The translations under genes were made by a program, and so were the position numbers. The notes beneath the pieces are model-generated. The model had not been told where the DNA came from and made no database searches. It worked only from the letters and a program-made list of their open reading frames with translations. Positions 43,560-52,899 of a stretch of DNA of 64,000 bases are shown here, one piece after another. This DNA is from Erythrobacter dokdonensis DSW-74 (lineage in GTDB: Bacteria; Pseudomonadota; Alphaproteobacteria; Sphingomonadales; Sphingomonadaceae). Location: assembly GCF_001677335.1 (NCBI RefSeq), contig NZ_LZYB01000002.1, positions 62,001 to 126,000 on the forward strand, read 5' to 3'. The first letter of the stretch is position 1. Every line of letters starts with the position of its first letter.

Positions 43560-46427
43560 CTATCGAACGCCGCTTTCCTCCGGCACCACGGCAACTTCGA
43601 CAGCGCCACCCTGTGCCAGCCAGCGCGCGGCGGTTGCCTGCAATTCTTCCGGCGTGATCGCGCGGATCATGTCGGGCGCTGCAAACCAGCGGTCGAGCCG
43701 TTCGGGATCGCTCTGCGACCGTGCGGCAAGGTTGATCCAGCCGCCCAGATCCTTGAGCGCATTATCATAGTTTTCCAGCAGCGGACGGCGTGCGCGTTCG
43801 ATGATGTCCTCGCTCGGCGGCGCGTCCCGCAATTGCGTCAGCACCTCCCCGACCGCCGCTCGGGTCTCGTCGATCTGACTGACATCCACCGAAACCGCGA
43901 GGCTGAAGCTGCCGTAATCGCGGTAGATCCTGCTATTCGAAGATCCGGTCGAAGGTGAATAGGCCTGCCCCAACTCCTCGCGCAGCTTTTCGGTGAGCGC
44001 GATACGCAAGATGCGGGCCAGCAGATCGAGCCGCAGGGTATTGCCCAGATCGCTATCGTCGGTGGTTGGCCAGGTCCATTGCAGCAGCGCCTGGTCGGCC
44101 TCGCCCTTATGGGTCAGCACGCGCGGGCCGCGGGTGGCGGTGAAACTGCGGGTGCGGGCGTCCTCGCGGCGTTTGAACTCGGCCTCCCGGTCAGGCAGCG
44201 CGCCGAAAGTGGCGGCAACCGCGGCAATGGCCTCGGCCTCGTCCAAATCGCCAACCAGCGCGATCTCGATCGCGCCGCGGGCCAGTCGGTCGCCGATGGC
44301 AGCTTGCAATTGCGCGTATTCGAGCGCGAGGAATGCCTCTTTGGACTGGAGCGTGAAGCGCGGGTCGTTATCGGACAGGATCCCGCCCAGCGCCGTTCCC
44401 AGAGCGCGGCCCGGGGTTGCATCAAGCGTGGCGAAGTAGTTCTCGATCCCCTTGCGGAAGCGCTCCTCACCCTCGCGGCGATAGCCCGGGTCCGTCAGCA
44501 GCGCGGCGAGCACCTGTAATTGGAGGGCGAGGTCGCGCCGGGTCGTATTGCCCGAACTGGCAAAGGTATCCGCGCCGCTACCGAGGGAAAGGCCGACACT
44601 GCGCCCGGCCAGCACGCTCGAAAGGTCATCCTGGCTATGCTTGCCGAGCCCGCCCAGGGCCAGTGCATCGGTGAGCGCGACCTTGAGCGGATCTTCGCGT
44701 GTATTCATCAGATCGCCGCCGTCGACCGAAAGGGCGAAGGCAATCCGGTCTTCGCGGATGGTGGTCTGCTTCAGCGTCAGCCGCACCCCGTTGGCGAAGC
44801 GAATGAAGCGCAGGCCGAGCCGGGGTTCGACTGTGTCCGAAACGACCTGCCCCGGTGTGCCGAAGTCCTGATAGGCGAATTCCAGCGGGCCATTTTCCTC
44901 GGGCGGGGCGATTTCCAGCGCCATGGCCCGATCAAAGACGTCGCGCAGCGCCGTCTCGCCGCCTTCCGGCGCAGAGCGGCCTTCAAACCGGATCAGCGGA
45001 TCTTCAAGCGGTGCGGCATGGGCCTTGACTGCTTGCCAGACGGCATCGGGCGTAAGGGTCCGGGCAAGCTCCTCGAACCGGGCGAGCTGCCATTCGGGCG
45101 TTGCGGGCACGCGCTCGTCGCTCGCCAGCGCAGCGCCCACGAACACAGAATGGCTGCGGGTGTCGGCACCCTTGACCGCGTTCTCGTAGGCCGTGCGCAG
45201 ATTGGCGAGTTGTTCGTCAAGCTCGGCCTGCGTGAATCCGAAGCTCAGCGCCTGATTGACCTCGCGCACGGCGGCCAGCACGCCCTTTTCCCATTCTCCA
45301 TCCGCACTGCTTATGGTGAGGCTGGTGATGCGTGCATCCTCGAACACCTCGCCGGTGCCGAAGCTGGCGCCGCGAAAGGGTGCATCCTCGCTCCGGGCGA
45401 GGCTGGCGAGGCGCCGGTTGATGATGCCGTAGCCGATCCGGCGCGCCAGGGCCGCATCGCGGTTGGCAACGGTATCGGGCTCGTCGTGCCACGGTGCCAG
45501 GCGAGACAATGTGATCTCCTCCGCCAGCGCCGGATCGAGATGGATGTCGGTCAGCCCCTTGCGGGTGATGTCGATCGGACCGGCCTCAGGCTCGCGAGGG
45601 ACCGGACCGGCGGCCCAGTCGGCAAAGCGGGCGCGGATCGCATCCTCGACCTGTTCGACCGGATAATCGCCGATTACCACCAGCACCGTATTGGCCGGGG
45701 TGTAGGTGCGCTCGTAAAGCGCCCGGATCTGTGCGGCGGTGGCGTTCTCGAGCACCTCGAGCGTGCCGATCGGCAAGCGCTCGCCATAGCGCGCGCCGGG
45801 TGCGATGAAGGCCACATTGTCCTCGAAATTGCGCTGCTGGAAGCCCGCCCGATCGCGCCGTTCGGCCAGGATCACGCCGCGTTCGCGCGCTACGGCTTCT
45901 TCCGCAATTGTAAGTTCGCTGGCGGTCTCGCGCATCAGCATCAGCGCTGTCTCCAGCAGGGCGGCATCATTGCGCGGAAGGTTGAGCATGTAGGTAATGC
46001 TCTCGAAGCCGGTCGAGGCATTGGTATCTGCGCCGAACGCCAGACCTTCACGCTCGAGCAATTTCACCATCTCGCCTTCGGGAATGCCCTTCGAGCCGTT
46101 GAAGGCCATGTGTTCGAGATAATGGGACAGCCCGCGCTCACTGTCATTTTCCTCGAGCGAACCTGAATCGATCCGCATCCGCACCAGCGCGGTACCCTGC
46201 GGCGTGGCATTGCGCCTGATGACATAGCGCATCCCATTGCCGAGCCGCCCGAACACATAGGCGGGATCGACCGGGACATCGCTTTGCTCGAAGGCCCAGA
46301 CCGGATCGCCTGCTTGGTCGGCCGTCGCTGCGATGGGCGCATCTTGCGCGGTAAGCGCGGTGGCGAGGGCAAGCGGGGAGAGCGCCAGCAGAAGGCCGGC
46401 GCCGATAGTGCGGTAAAGCGGGGTCAT
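43560..46427 (-). CDS. M16 family zinc metallopeptidase, two-domain, exported
   Basis: A 955-residue insulinase-type peptidase with a signal peptide (about 1-27). The inverted zinc motif is HYLEH (residues 102-106) in SHYLEHMAFNGS. The N-terminal M16 domain pair runs to about 500 and a second, inactive pair occupies the C-terminal half, which has R/Y blocks such as REELGQAYSPSTG. Such periplasmic M16 enzymes degrade peptides, or process proteins. It lies convergent to the TonB receptor, so a shared peptide-uptake role is possible but not shown. It separates purC from purS. Confidence 0.92.
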   Translation of the reverse strand: MTPLYRTIGAGLLLALSPLALATALTAQDAPIAATADQAGDPVWAFEQSDVPVDPAYVFGRLGNGMRYVIRRNATPQGTALVRMRIDSGSLEENDSERGLSHYLEHMAFNGSKGIPEGEMVKLLEREGLAFGADTNASTGFESITYMLNLPRNDAALLETALMLMRETASELTIAEEAVARERGVILAERRDRAGFQQRNFEDNVAFIAPGARYGERLPIGTLEVLENATAAQIRALYERTYTPANTVLVVIGDYPVEQVEDAIRARFADWAAGPVPREPEAGPIDITRKGLTDIHLDPALAEEITLSRLAPWHDEPDTVANRDAALARRIGYGIINRRLASLARSEDAPFRGASFGTGEVFEDARITSLTISSADGEWEKGVLAAVREVNQALSFGFTQAELDEQLANLRTAYENAVKGADTRSHSVFVGAALASDERVPATPEWQLARFEELARTLTPDAVWQAVKAHAAPLEDPLIRFEGRSAPEGGETALRDVFDRAMALEIAPPEENGPLEFAYQDFGTPGQVVSDTVEPRLGLRFIRFANGVRLTLKQTTIREDRIAFALSVDGGDLMNTREDPLKVALTDALALGGLGKHSQDDLSSVLAGRSVGLSLGSGADTFASSGNTTRRDLALQLQVLAALLTDPGYRREGEERFRKGIENYFATLDATPGRALGTALGGILSDNDPRFTLQSKEAFLALEYAQLQAAIGDRLARGAIEIALVGDLDEAEAIAAVAATFGALPDREAEFKRREDARTRSFTATRGPRVLTHKGEADQALLQWTWPTTDDSDLGNTLRLDLLARILRIALTEKLREELGQAYSPSTGSSNSRIYRDYGSFSLAVSVDVSQIDETRAAVGEVLTQLRDAPPSEDIIERARRPLLENYDNALKDLGGWINLAARSQSDPERLDRWFAAPDMIRAITPEELQATAARWLAQGGAVEVAVVPEESGVR

Positions 46428-46507
46428 CAGGGGAAGGGCACCTGTGGCAATCGCAATGGAATGCGCGAGACTAGCGCCAAACCGACGCGTGTCAGCCCCT
46501 GGGTCCC

Positions 46508-47311
46508 CTATTTCTTGAGCGGCGGCGGACCGCGCAGGCGCGAGCGGGCGTGGGAGAGGTCAAACACCTCGCCCGGGCCATTGTCTTCGCCGCCCAGCAG
46601 GCCGAGCCGACGCGCGACTTCGCGATAGGCCTCTTCCTCGCCGCCCAGATCGCGGCGGAAGCGGTCCTTGTCGAGCTTTTCACCCGTCGCCATGTCCCAC
46701 AAGCGGCAGCCGTCAGGGCTGATTTCGTCGGCGAGGATCACGCGGCTGTAATCGCCATCATAGAGCCGTCCGAATTCGAGTTTGAAATCGACCAGCCGGA
46801 TGTCGATCGCAGCGAACATTCCGCACAGGAAGTCGTTGATGCGGATCGCCATCGAGGAAATGTCGTGCATCTCCTCGTTGCTGCACCAGTTGAAGCAGGC
46901 GATGTGTTCCTCGGCCACCAGCGGATCGCCCAGCGCATCGTCCTTGTAGTAATATTCGATAAGCGTGTGCGGCAGCGGCTCGCCTTCCTCGATGCCGAGG
47001 CGCTTGCTGATGGAGCCGGCCGCAACATTGCGCACCACAACTTCGAGCGGGATGATCTCGACCTGGCGGATCAGCTGTTCGCGCATGTTGAGTCGGCGGA
47101 TGAAATGGGTCGGAATGCCGATATGTCCGAGGCGGGTAAACACATGCTCCGAGATGCGATTATTGATCACACCCTTCCCGGCGATCGTGCCTTTCTTCTC
47201 GGCGTTGAAGGCGGTCGCGTCATCCTTGAAATACTGGATCAGCGTTCCGGGCTCGGGACCCTCGTAAAGGATCTTCGCCTTGCCTTCGTAAATCTTGGTG
47301 CGGCGGGACAT
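46508..47311 (-). CDS. purC: phosphoribosylaminoimidazole-succinocarboxamide synthase
   Basis: A 267-residue SAICAR synthetase of purine synthesis. It starts [21 protein letters not shown] and has the ATP- and substrate-binding blocks [46 protein letters not shown] and [14 protein letters not shown]. The C-terminal tail is about 25 residues longer than the E. coli protein. tRNA-Phe lies 37 bases upstream on the same strand and may share its transcript. purS and purQ are further along the same strand. Confidence 0.95.
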   Translation of the reverse strand: MSRRTKIYEGKAKILYEGPEPGTLIQYFKDDATAFNAEKKGTIAGKGVINNRISEHVFTRLGHIGIPTHFIRRLNMREQLIRQVEIIPLEVVVRNVAAGSISKRLGIEEGEPLPHTLIEYYYKDDALGDPLVAEEHIACFNWCSNEEMHDISSMAIRINDFLCGMFAAIDIRLVDFKLEFGRLYDGDYSRVILADEISPDGCRLWDMATGEKLDKDRFRRDLGGEEEAYREVARRLGLLGGEDNGPGEVFDLSHARSRLRGPPPLKK

Positions 47312-47348
47312 GGGAATTCCTGCGGCCTCGCTTCTTTCAAGGGGAGTG

Positions 47349-47424
47349 TGGTGCCCAAGGGCGGGATCGAACCACCGACACTACGATTTTCAGTCGTATG
47401 CTCTACCAACTGAGCTACTTGGGC
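47349..47424 (-). tRNA. tRNA-Phe (GAA)
   Basis: The 76-base sequence read on the minus strand folds as a cloverleaf. The acceptor stem GCCCAAG pairs with CTTGGGC, the anticodon stem is TACGA/TCGTA with loop CTGAAAA, so the anticodon GAA reads Phe codons, and the T-arm has GGTTCGATCC. CCA is encoded (complement of 47349-47351). It lies between yacG and purC, a position seen in other alphaproteobacteria. Confidence 0.97.
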
Positions 47425-47535
47425 TTCCCACTTCCGCAGCAGCGCCAAATGCGCCCGCGAGCGAATGAGTGCGGGCCTATGGCGAAGGGCGCGGCGCTTG
47501 GCAAGAGGCTTTTACGTTGCTTTTCGTCGACGGGG

Positions 47536-47721
47536 TCATTCCTGTTCGCGCCAGTTTTCCTGCGCCACTTCTTCGGGATCGGCAGGCGGGCCGGGAACCG
47601 CGTAGGAATCGGAGAACCAGCGGGCAAGGTCACGGTCGCGGCAACGCTGGGAACAGAAGGGATGGAATTGCTCGACACGCGGCTTGCGGCAGATCGGGCA
47701 GGGCTTGGCAGGCTTGGTCAT
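47536..47721 (-). CDS. yacG: DNA gyrase inhibitor YacG
   Basis: A 61-residue zinc protein. The ligands are Cys8, Cys11, Cys23 and Cys27 in CPICRKPRVEQFHPFCSQRC, and DLARWFSDSYAVPG completes the family pattern. E. coli YacG binds GyrB and inhibits gyrase. Its ATG overlaps the stop of the RNase E/G-like gene by 4 bases, so both are in one operon with maf and probably infA. Confidence 0.93.
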   Translation of the reverse strand: MTKPAKPCPICRKPRVEQFHPFCSQRCRDRDLARWFSDSYAVPGPPADPEEVAQENWREQE

Positions 47722-48677
47722 GCATCCACCAACTGGGCATGGGCGGCCTCGATGGCAAGCCCGGGATCGGTTTCGATGCGTATCTCGCGACCCGTCCGGC
47801 GCGCGAGTTCGTCGAGCCAGACCTCCTCGAGTTTCGCCTTGAGAGCGGGATGCACGCTGAGCAGCAGGACGCGCCCTGTGCCCTCGGCGGCGATTTCCGC
47901 GCGCCGGAGTGCCATGCGCGCGGCCATGCCAAGCCGGGCTGTGGCAAAACGGTGCAGCATCGAGGGGCCTTCTAGCCGGGCAACCAGTTGGACGAAGCCG
48001 AAGCCGTTCATCGCTGTGCGTTCGTGCGGCCAGCCCGCCAGCGCTGCGTCGAGCGCATCGTCAACCGCACGCCGATCAGCCTTGGCGCCGAGTGTGGGAA
48101 AATCGATCCCGACATTTCCCCCGAGGTCGAACCACCGCAGCGCCTGTACGATTGCGGATACCGCCGCCAGAGCGATCTCACGCCCGTCTCCGGTGCCGTC
48201 CACATCGATCAGTGTCATTGCGGGGGTGACGCTGACAAGGATCTCTCCGCCCGGAAAATCGAGGCTCGCAGATGAGGCCGAGTGCCACACGTCTTCCCAT
48301 AGACCCGCTGGAAAGCGGTGCACCTTGCGGCCTGATGGAAAGGGTGCCGGGGCGGCGCGTGCTTCTGCCCCCGCTATCCGCGCCTGCGCCCGCTTGAACC
48401 GTCCGCGCTCGGTCATCGGCGCGCGGGTGATCAAGAGGTCAAGCGTCTGCCCTTCGGTCGCTGCGGGCGGCAGGTGATCCACCAACGCCTCGGTGCCGTC
48501 GTCGAGCATCGCCACCCCGCGGCGCGTGCCCTTGAGCTTGGTGGCAAGTTTGCCGGTGCAGCGGGTTCCCGCCGTCAATTCGCCCGGCCAAATGATCCGC
48601 GCGGCAAGGACACGTTCGCCCTCCAGCAATAGGGCTCGGCGCTCGGCTATGCCGTCCTCGATCAGCCACTCAGCCAA
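47718..48677 (-). CDS. ribonuclease E/G family protein (short form)
   Basis: A 319-residue protein related to the catalytic part of RNase E/G. The N-terminal WLIEDGIAERRALLLEG matches a short version of the S1/RNase E start, and EILVSVTPAMTLIDVDGTGD and NVGIDFPTLGAKADRRAVDDALDAAL hold acidic residues comparable to the DNase I-like active site. It is much shorter than true RNase G and lacks the zinc-link region, as is common for this family in sphingomonads. It overlaps maf by 8 bases and yacG by 4 bases. A role in RNA processing is expected but the activity is unproved. Confidence 0.8.
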   Translation of the reverse strand: MAEWLIEDGIAERRALLLEGERVLAARIIWPGELTAGTRCTGKLATKLKGTRRGVAMLDDGTEALVDHLPPAATEGQTLDLLITRAPMTERGRFKRAQARIAGAEARAAPAPFPSGRKVHRFPAGLWEDVWHSASSASLDFPGGEILVSVTPAMTLIDVDGTGDGREIALAAVSAIVQALRWFDLGGNVGIDFPTLGAKADRRAVDDALDAALAGWPHERTAMNGFGFVQLVARLEGPSMLHRFATARLGMAARMALRRAEIAAEGTGRVLLLSVHPALKAKLEEVWLDELARRTGREIRIETDPGLAIEAAHAQLVDA

Positions 48678-49242
48678 TCGGAAAGCCCGCCGCTTTCAGG
48701 AGCGCCCGCGTTTCGTACAAGGGCAGGCCCATAACGCCGGAATGGCTGCCGTGGATCCATTCAACCAGCCCCTCGGCTGCGCCCTGAATGGCATAGCCGC
48801 CCGCCTTCCCGCGCCATTCGCCGCTGGCGAGATAGGCGGCGATTTCTTCCTCGCACAGCCGCTTGAAGCGCACCACGGTCTCGGACAATCGCTCGCGCAA
48901 AGTCCCGTCGGGCGCGCGCAGCACCACGCTCGAGAGCACCTGATGGCGCCTGCCGCTCATCAGTTCGAGACAGGCGCGCGCCTCGCTTTCGCTTTCGGTC
49001 TTTGGCAGAATGCGCCGCCCGACCGCGACCACCGTATCGCCGGCCAGGACGCAGCCGGGCGCGTCCACCGCGAGCGCCTTTTCGCGCCCCATCCGCAGGG
49101 CATAGGCCCGCGGCAACTCGCCCTTCAGCGGGGTTTCGTCGATATCGGCCGGAGTGACGGCATCGGGGGCAAGGCCCAGCCGCGCGAGCAGTTCGCGCCG
49201 CCGGGGCGAGGCCGATGCCAATGTGAGATGCGGCGCGCCCAT
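48670..49242 (-). CDS. maf: Maf family nucleoside triphosphate pyrophosphatase
   Basis: A 190-residue nucleotide pyrophosphatase that removes aberrant nucleotides and may affect septum formation. The start LTLASASPRRRELL, followed by VLAGDTVVAVG, MSGRRHQVLSSVV and the C-terminal GSHSGVMGLPLYETRALL match Maf. Lies between infA (15 bases) and the RNase gene (8-base overlap), an order conserved in alphaproteobacteria. Confidence 0.94.
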   Translation of the reverse strand: MGAPHLTLASASPRRRELLARLGLAPDAVTPADIDETPLKGELPRAYALRMGREKALAVDAPGCVLAGDTVVAVGRRILPKTESESEARACLELMSGRRHQVLSSVVLRAPDGTLRERLSETVVRFKRLCEEEIAAYLASGEWRGKAGGYAIQGAAEGLVEWIHGSHSGVMGLPLYETRALLKAAGFPIG

Positions 49243-49257
49243 CAGCGGCGCAGGCGC

Positions 49258-49503
49258 TTATTGCGGGCCGGGGCCGCCGCGACCCGGCATGAAGCGGTAG
49301 GTGATGCGTGCCTTGGTGAGGTCGTAGGGCGTCAGTTCGCACAGGACCTCGTCGCCTACCAGCACACGAATGCGGTTCTTGCGCATCTTGCCTGCTGTGT
49401 GGCCGAGCACCTCATGGCCGTTTTCAAGCTCCACCCGGAACATCGCATTGGGCAGCAGCTCAACCACGCGCCCGCGCATTTCGAGGAGTTCTTCCTTGGC
49501 CAT
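49258..49503 (-). CDS. infA: translation initiation factor IF-1
   Basis: An 81-residue S1-fold protein. It starts [20 protein letters not shown] and contains [25 protein letters not shown] and [15 protein letters not shown], the family core of 72 residues. The extra tail ([10 protein letters not shown]) is a small Gly/Pro extension. The upstream in-frame codons have no RBS and no homology. It heads the infA-maf-RNase-yacG-tRNA-Phe run, which its promoter probably drives. Confidence 0.95.
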   Translation of the reverse strand: MAKEELLEMRGRVVELLPNAMFRVELENGHEVLGHTAGKMRKNRIRVLVGDEVLCELTPYDLTKARITYRFMPGRGGPGPQ

Positions 49504-49728
49504 GTATTTCCTTTTGGTCGTTGATGCAGCGTCCATGACGCCGGTCGAAAAGCCTGCGCGCTTTAGCGATGCGGGAACCAAAAGGGAAGGCTCAAGCTTT
49601 AAGGCCCGCGCGTACCCGATTCTCGCACGCCGAAAGACAGTCTGACCGGCGCGCGTGCAGCGATACGGGTAACGGCCCGGCACAGGCAATCAAACACCTG
49701 GCCGACCAATTTGAACCGAAGGGACAAA

Positions 49729-52700
49729 ATGAACCTCTCCCCGCTTTCCCGCGCGATTTTGCGTGCAGGTACCTGCGCTGCCAGCCTTGTTGCTGCGGTG
49801 CCCGCGCTGGCGGCCACAGCGAACGCAACCCAGCCGCAATGGGCACAGGTTCCCCAAACGCCCGATCAGGAAGAACAGGAGACCGAAAGCGGCACTGCCG
49901 TTTCCGCGGGAGAGATCGTTGTCAGCGGCAAGCGCATCCGCGGCCAGTTGCTGGTCGAACAGGCGCCGCTGCTCCAGCTTGACGAGACAGCGATCGCGGC
50001 AGAAGGCGTGACCTCGATCACCGACCTGATCACCCAGATTACCGCTCAGACCGGTTCGGCCCGCGGCCGCGGCGGTGGCGGGCGCCCGGTCATTCTCGTC
50101 AATGGTATCCGCATCGGATCCTTCCGCGAATTCGCGTCTTATCCGCCCGAGGCGCTGGCGCGGGTCGAGGTCTTTCCGGAAGAAGTCGCCCAGCGTTTCG
50201 GCTTTCCGCCGGATCGCCGGGTTATCAACCTCATCCTCAAGGAAAACTATTCCAACCGCGAGGTCGAGCTCGAGTTCGAGACGCCCTCGCGCGGGGGTGT
50301 CACCCGCACCGAGCAGGACTTCGGCACGCTGCGTATCGCCGATGGCGGACGCTTCAATCTCGATTTCGAGATCAGCGATGCCTCGCTGCTGACCGAGGAC
50401 GAGCGCAACATCATCCAGACGCCGGGCTCGGTCTCGGAGGTGCCGGGTGATCCTGCCCAGGCCCGCTTCCGCAGCCTGACTGCCGACACCTTCGGCTTCG
50501 AGGGCAATCTGAGCTGGGCCAAGGCGCTGATTGAAAGCGGCATGTCGCTCAGCGCCAACCTCAATTACCAGCGCAATGAAAGTCGCAGCCTCGACGGGCT
50601 CAACACGGTTACGCTGACCGATGATCCGGCTGTGACAGGCATCGTGCGCACCTTCGGGGAGGATACGCCGCTGGCGCGCCGTTCCTCGACCGACCGGCTA
50701 TCGACCGCAGGCTCTTTGACGAAGCCGGTGAACAATTTCCGCCTGACCACGACTTTTGATGCCTCGCTCGCCGAGACCGAAACAGAGATCGATCGCCGTT
50801 TCGATACAGCGCTACTTCGGCAGGCCGCGCTTGACGGCACGCTGGCGATCGACGGGCCGCTGCCGGTTGATGCCGGGGCCGGTTTCGACGTGGCGCGCAG
50901 CCGGAACCTGACCGGGCAATCGCAGACCACACTCGAAGGCCCGCTTGGCGAGCTGCCGGCCGGCGAAGTGCTGACGACCTTCAATTTCACGCTTGACTGG
51001 CAACAGATCGAAAGCAGCGACACGCGCAGCAATCAGGATGTGACGCTGACCCGCCGCCAGCTTGCGACCGGTGCCAATGTCGTGGTGCCTCTCACGAGCC
51101 GCCGTGCAGGTGTGGCCGATGCGCTGGGCACTTTCACGCTCAACCTTCAGGCCGGGGTCCAGGAGCTTTCCGACTTCGGCGTGCTGGGCGACTGGAATGC
51201 CGGGCTGAACTGGTCGCCTGTTGACGGGCTCGACCTGTCGGCGACCTATATCTGGCGCGAAGTGGCGCCGGGCCTTGCTTCGCTCGGCAATCCGATCATC
51301 GTCAATCTCAACGTGCCGGTGTTCGATTTCGCTCGCGGCGAGACCGTTCTGGCGGATGTTACCACAGGGGGAAATCCCGATCTGCCCGCCGAAACCCAGC
51401 GCGACTGGAAATTCGCCGCCAACTGGTCGCTTCCGTTCTGGGACAATACCCGGCTGACGGTGGAATATATCCGCAACCGTTCCGACAATGTCGTGAGCGG
51501 CTTTCCCCAGATCACGCCCGAGATCGAGGCTGCTTTCCCCGGGCGGGTCACGCGCGATACTGACGGGCGTCTTGTCGCGGTTGACCGGCGCGCGGTCAGC
51601 TTTGCCGAAACGCGGGCCAACCGGGTACAGTTCATCTTTTCGACCGGGGGCAGCATTGGTGCCGGGGCGCAAGGCAGCGGGCGCGGTGGCCCGGGCGGGC
51701 CTCCGTCGGGTGCAAGCTCCGCGCCTGCGCCCGCGCCAGCTTCCGGCGGCGCTCCGGCTCAGGCGGGGGGCGGTACGCGGTTCGGCGGGGGGGCGGCTCC
51801 CACCCCCGAACAGCGCGAGCAATTCATGGCTTTCCGCGCGCGACTATGTGCCGATGACGGGCTTGAATTTCTTAAGAAACTGGCCGCCGCGATCGACAGC
51901 GGGGCGGACATCTCGGCCGAGTTTCCGGGGATCGATGCCGCGCGGCTGGCGCCTATGCTGGCGCGAGTTCGCGGCGAGGATGGCTCCATCGATGCCGAGC
52001 GGCTCGCCCAGTTCCGAACCCGCATCTGCAGCTTTGATCCAGCGATGATGGGCGGCGGCAGGCCGGGCGGTGCGCCAGGCGCGCCGGGGCCGGGCGGTGG
52101 GCCGGCTGCCAATCCGCAGTTTGCCGCCTTCCGTGAACGGGCTTGCGGCCTCGAGGGGAATGCCGCGATCCTCGAACTGATCGGCAAGATCGAGCGCGGC
52201 GAGGATGTGTCCGCAGAGCTTCCCGGGATCGATCCGGCTTTCATCAAGATGGCAATCGATCGGTCGCGTGCGCCCGACGGCACCATCCCGCCCGAAGCGC
52301 TGGAGCAGTTCAAGCAGCGATTCTGCGCTGCGGCGCCGCAGCAGGCGGGGGGGCAGGGCGGCGGTGCACCGGCAGGCGGAGGCGCTCCTGCCTTCAACCC
52401 GCTGGCCGGACGAAGCTTCCCGGGCTTCCGCTACTTCCTGAACCTCACCCACGCGATCGAGCTCGACAACGAGATCCTGATTGCTCCGGGAATTGCTCCG
52501 CTCGACCAGCTGGACGGGCAGGCGACCGGCGCTTTCGGCCTGCCACGCCACACCAGCAGACTCGAAGCGGGTCTGTTCGGAAAGGGCATGGGCTTCCGCC
52601 TGTCGGGCATTTACACTGGCGAGACCCGTCTCGACGGTTCGGGCCTGCCGGGCAGCACAGACCTGTTCTTCGACGACATCGTCACCTTCAACCTGCGGAT

Positions 52701-52899
52701 CTTTGCCAATATTGGCGAAATCACCGGCAAGAATGAAGGTTTCCTCAAGGACACGCGCATCAGCCTGCGGGCCGACAACCTGTTCGACGCGCAGCGCCGG
52801 GTCCGGGATTCGAACGGTAACACGCCGATCAACTACCAGCCTTTCGTGATCGACCCGACCGGGCTTTACCTTGGGATCGATCTGCGCAAGCTGTTCTAG
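49729..52899 (+). CDS. TonB-dependent receptor with tandem cysteine-repeat insertion
   Basis: A 1056-residue outer-membrane receptor. A signal peptide (about 1-29), TonB-box-like AGEIVVSGKR, a plug (about 75-180, with VILVNGIRIGSF), and barrel strands to the end. Between strands NRVQFIFSTGG (about 635-645) and FRYFLNLTHAIE (about 900) lies an insertion of ~250 residues: Gly/Pro/Ala-rich linkers and two repeats of about 75 residues. Each repeat has two Cys exactly 60 apart (707/767 and 806/866) and shares SAE-(F/L)-PGID and DG-(S/T)-I. I use the ATG at 49729, with AAGGGA 5 bases before. Its TAG overlaps the stop of the flavoprotein gene. Confidence 0.93.
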   Translation: MNLSPLSRAILRAGTCAASLVAAVPALAATANATQPQWAQVPQTPDQEEQETESGTAVSAGEIVVSGKRIRGQLLVEQAPLLQLDETAIAAEGVTSITDLITQITAQTGSARGRGGGGRPVILVNGIRIGSFREFASYPPEALARVEVFPEEVAQRFGFPPDRRVINLILKENYSNREVELEFETPSRGGVTRTEQDFGTLRIADGGRFNLDFEISDASLLTEDERNIIQTPGSVSEVPGDPAQARFRSLTADTFGFEGNLSWAKALIESGMSLSANLNYQRNESRSLDGLNTVTLTDDPAVTGIVRTFGEDTPLARRSSTDRLSTAGSLTKPVNNFRLTTTFDASLAETETEIDRRFDTALLRQAALDGTLAIDGPLPVDAGAGFDVARSRNLTGQSQTTLEGPLGELPAGEVLTTFNFTLDWQQIESSDTRSNQDVTLTRRQLATGANVVVPLTSRRAGVADALGTFTLNLQAGVQELSDFGVLGDWNAGLNWSPVDGLDLSATYIWREVAPGLASLGNPIIVNLNVPVFDFARGETVLADVTTGGNPDLPAETQRDWKFAANWSLPFWDNTRLTVEYIRNRSDNVVSGFPQITPEIEAAFPGRVTRDTDGRLVAVDRRAVSFAETRANRVQFIFSTGGSIGAGAQGSGRGGPGGPPSGASSAPAPAPASGGAPAQAGGGTRFGGGAAPTPEQREQFMAFRARLCADDGLEFLKKLAAAIDSGADISAEFPGIDAARLAPMLARVRGEDGSIDAERLAQFRTRICSFDPAMMGGGRPGGAPGAPGPGGGPAANPQFAAFRERACGLEGNAAILELIGKIERGEDVSAELPGIDPAFIKMAIDRSRAPDGTIPPEALEQFKQRFCAAAPQQAGGQGGGAPAGGGAPAFNPLAGRSFPGFRYFLNLTHAIELDNEILIAPGIAPLDQLDGQATGAFGLPRHTSRLEAGLFGKGMGFRLSGIYTGETRLDGSGLPGSTDLFFDDIVTFNLRIFANIGEITGKNEGFLKDTRISLRADNLFDAQRRVRDSNGNTPINYQPFVIDPTGLYLGIDLRKLF
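51808..52335 (+). repeat. two in-frame protein repeats with paired cysteines
   Basis: Repeat 1 spans about 51808-52038 and repeat 2 about 52111-52335, joined by a Gly/Pro-rich linker. They align without gaps over 61 residues from one cysteine to the next. Shared residues include the Phe-Arg before the first Cys, SAE.PGID, DG.I and QF near the second Cys. No known domain was recognised. Confidence 0.85.
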
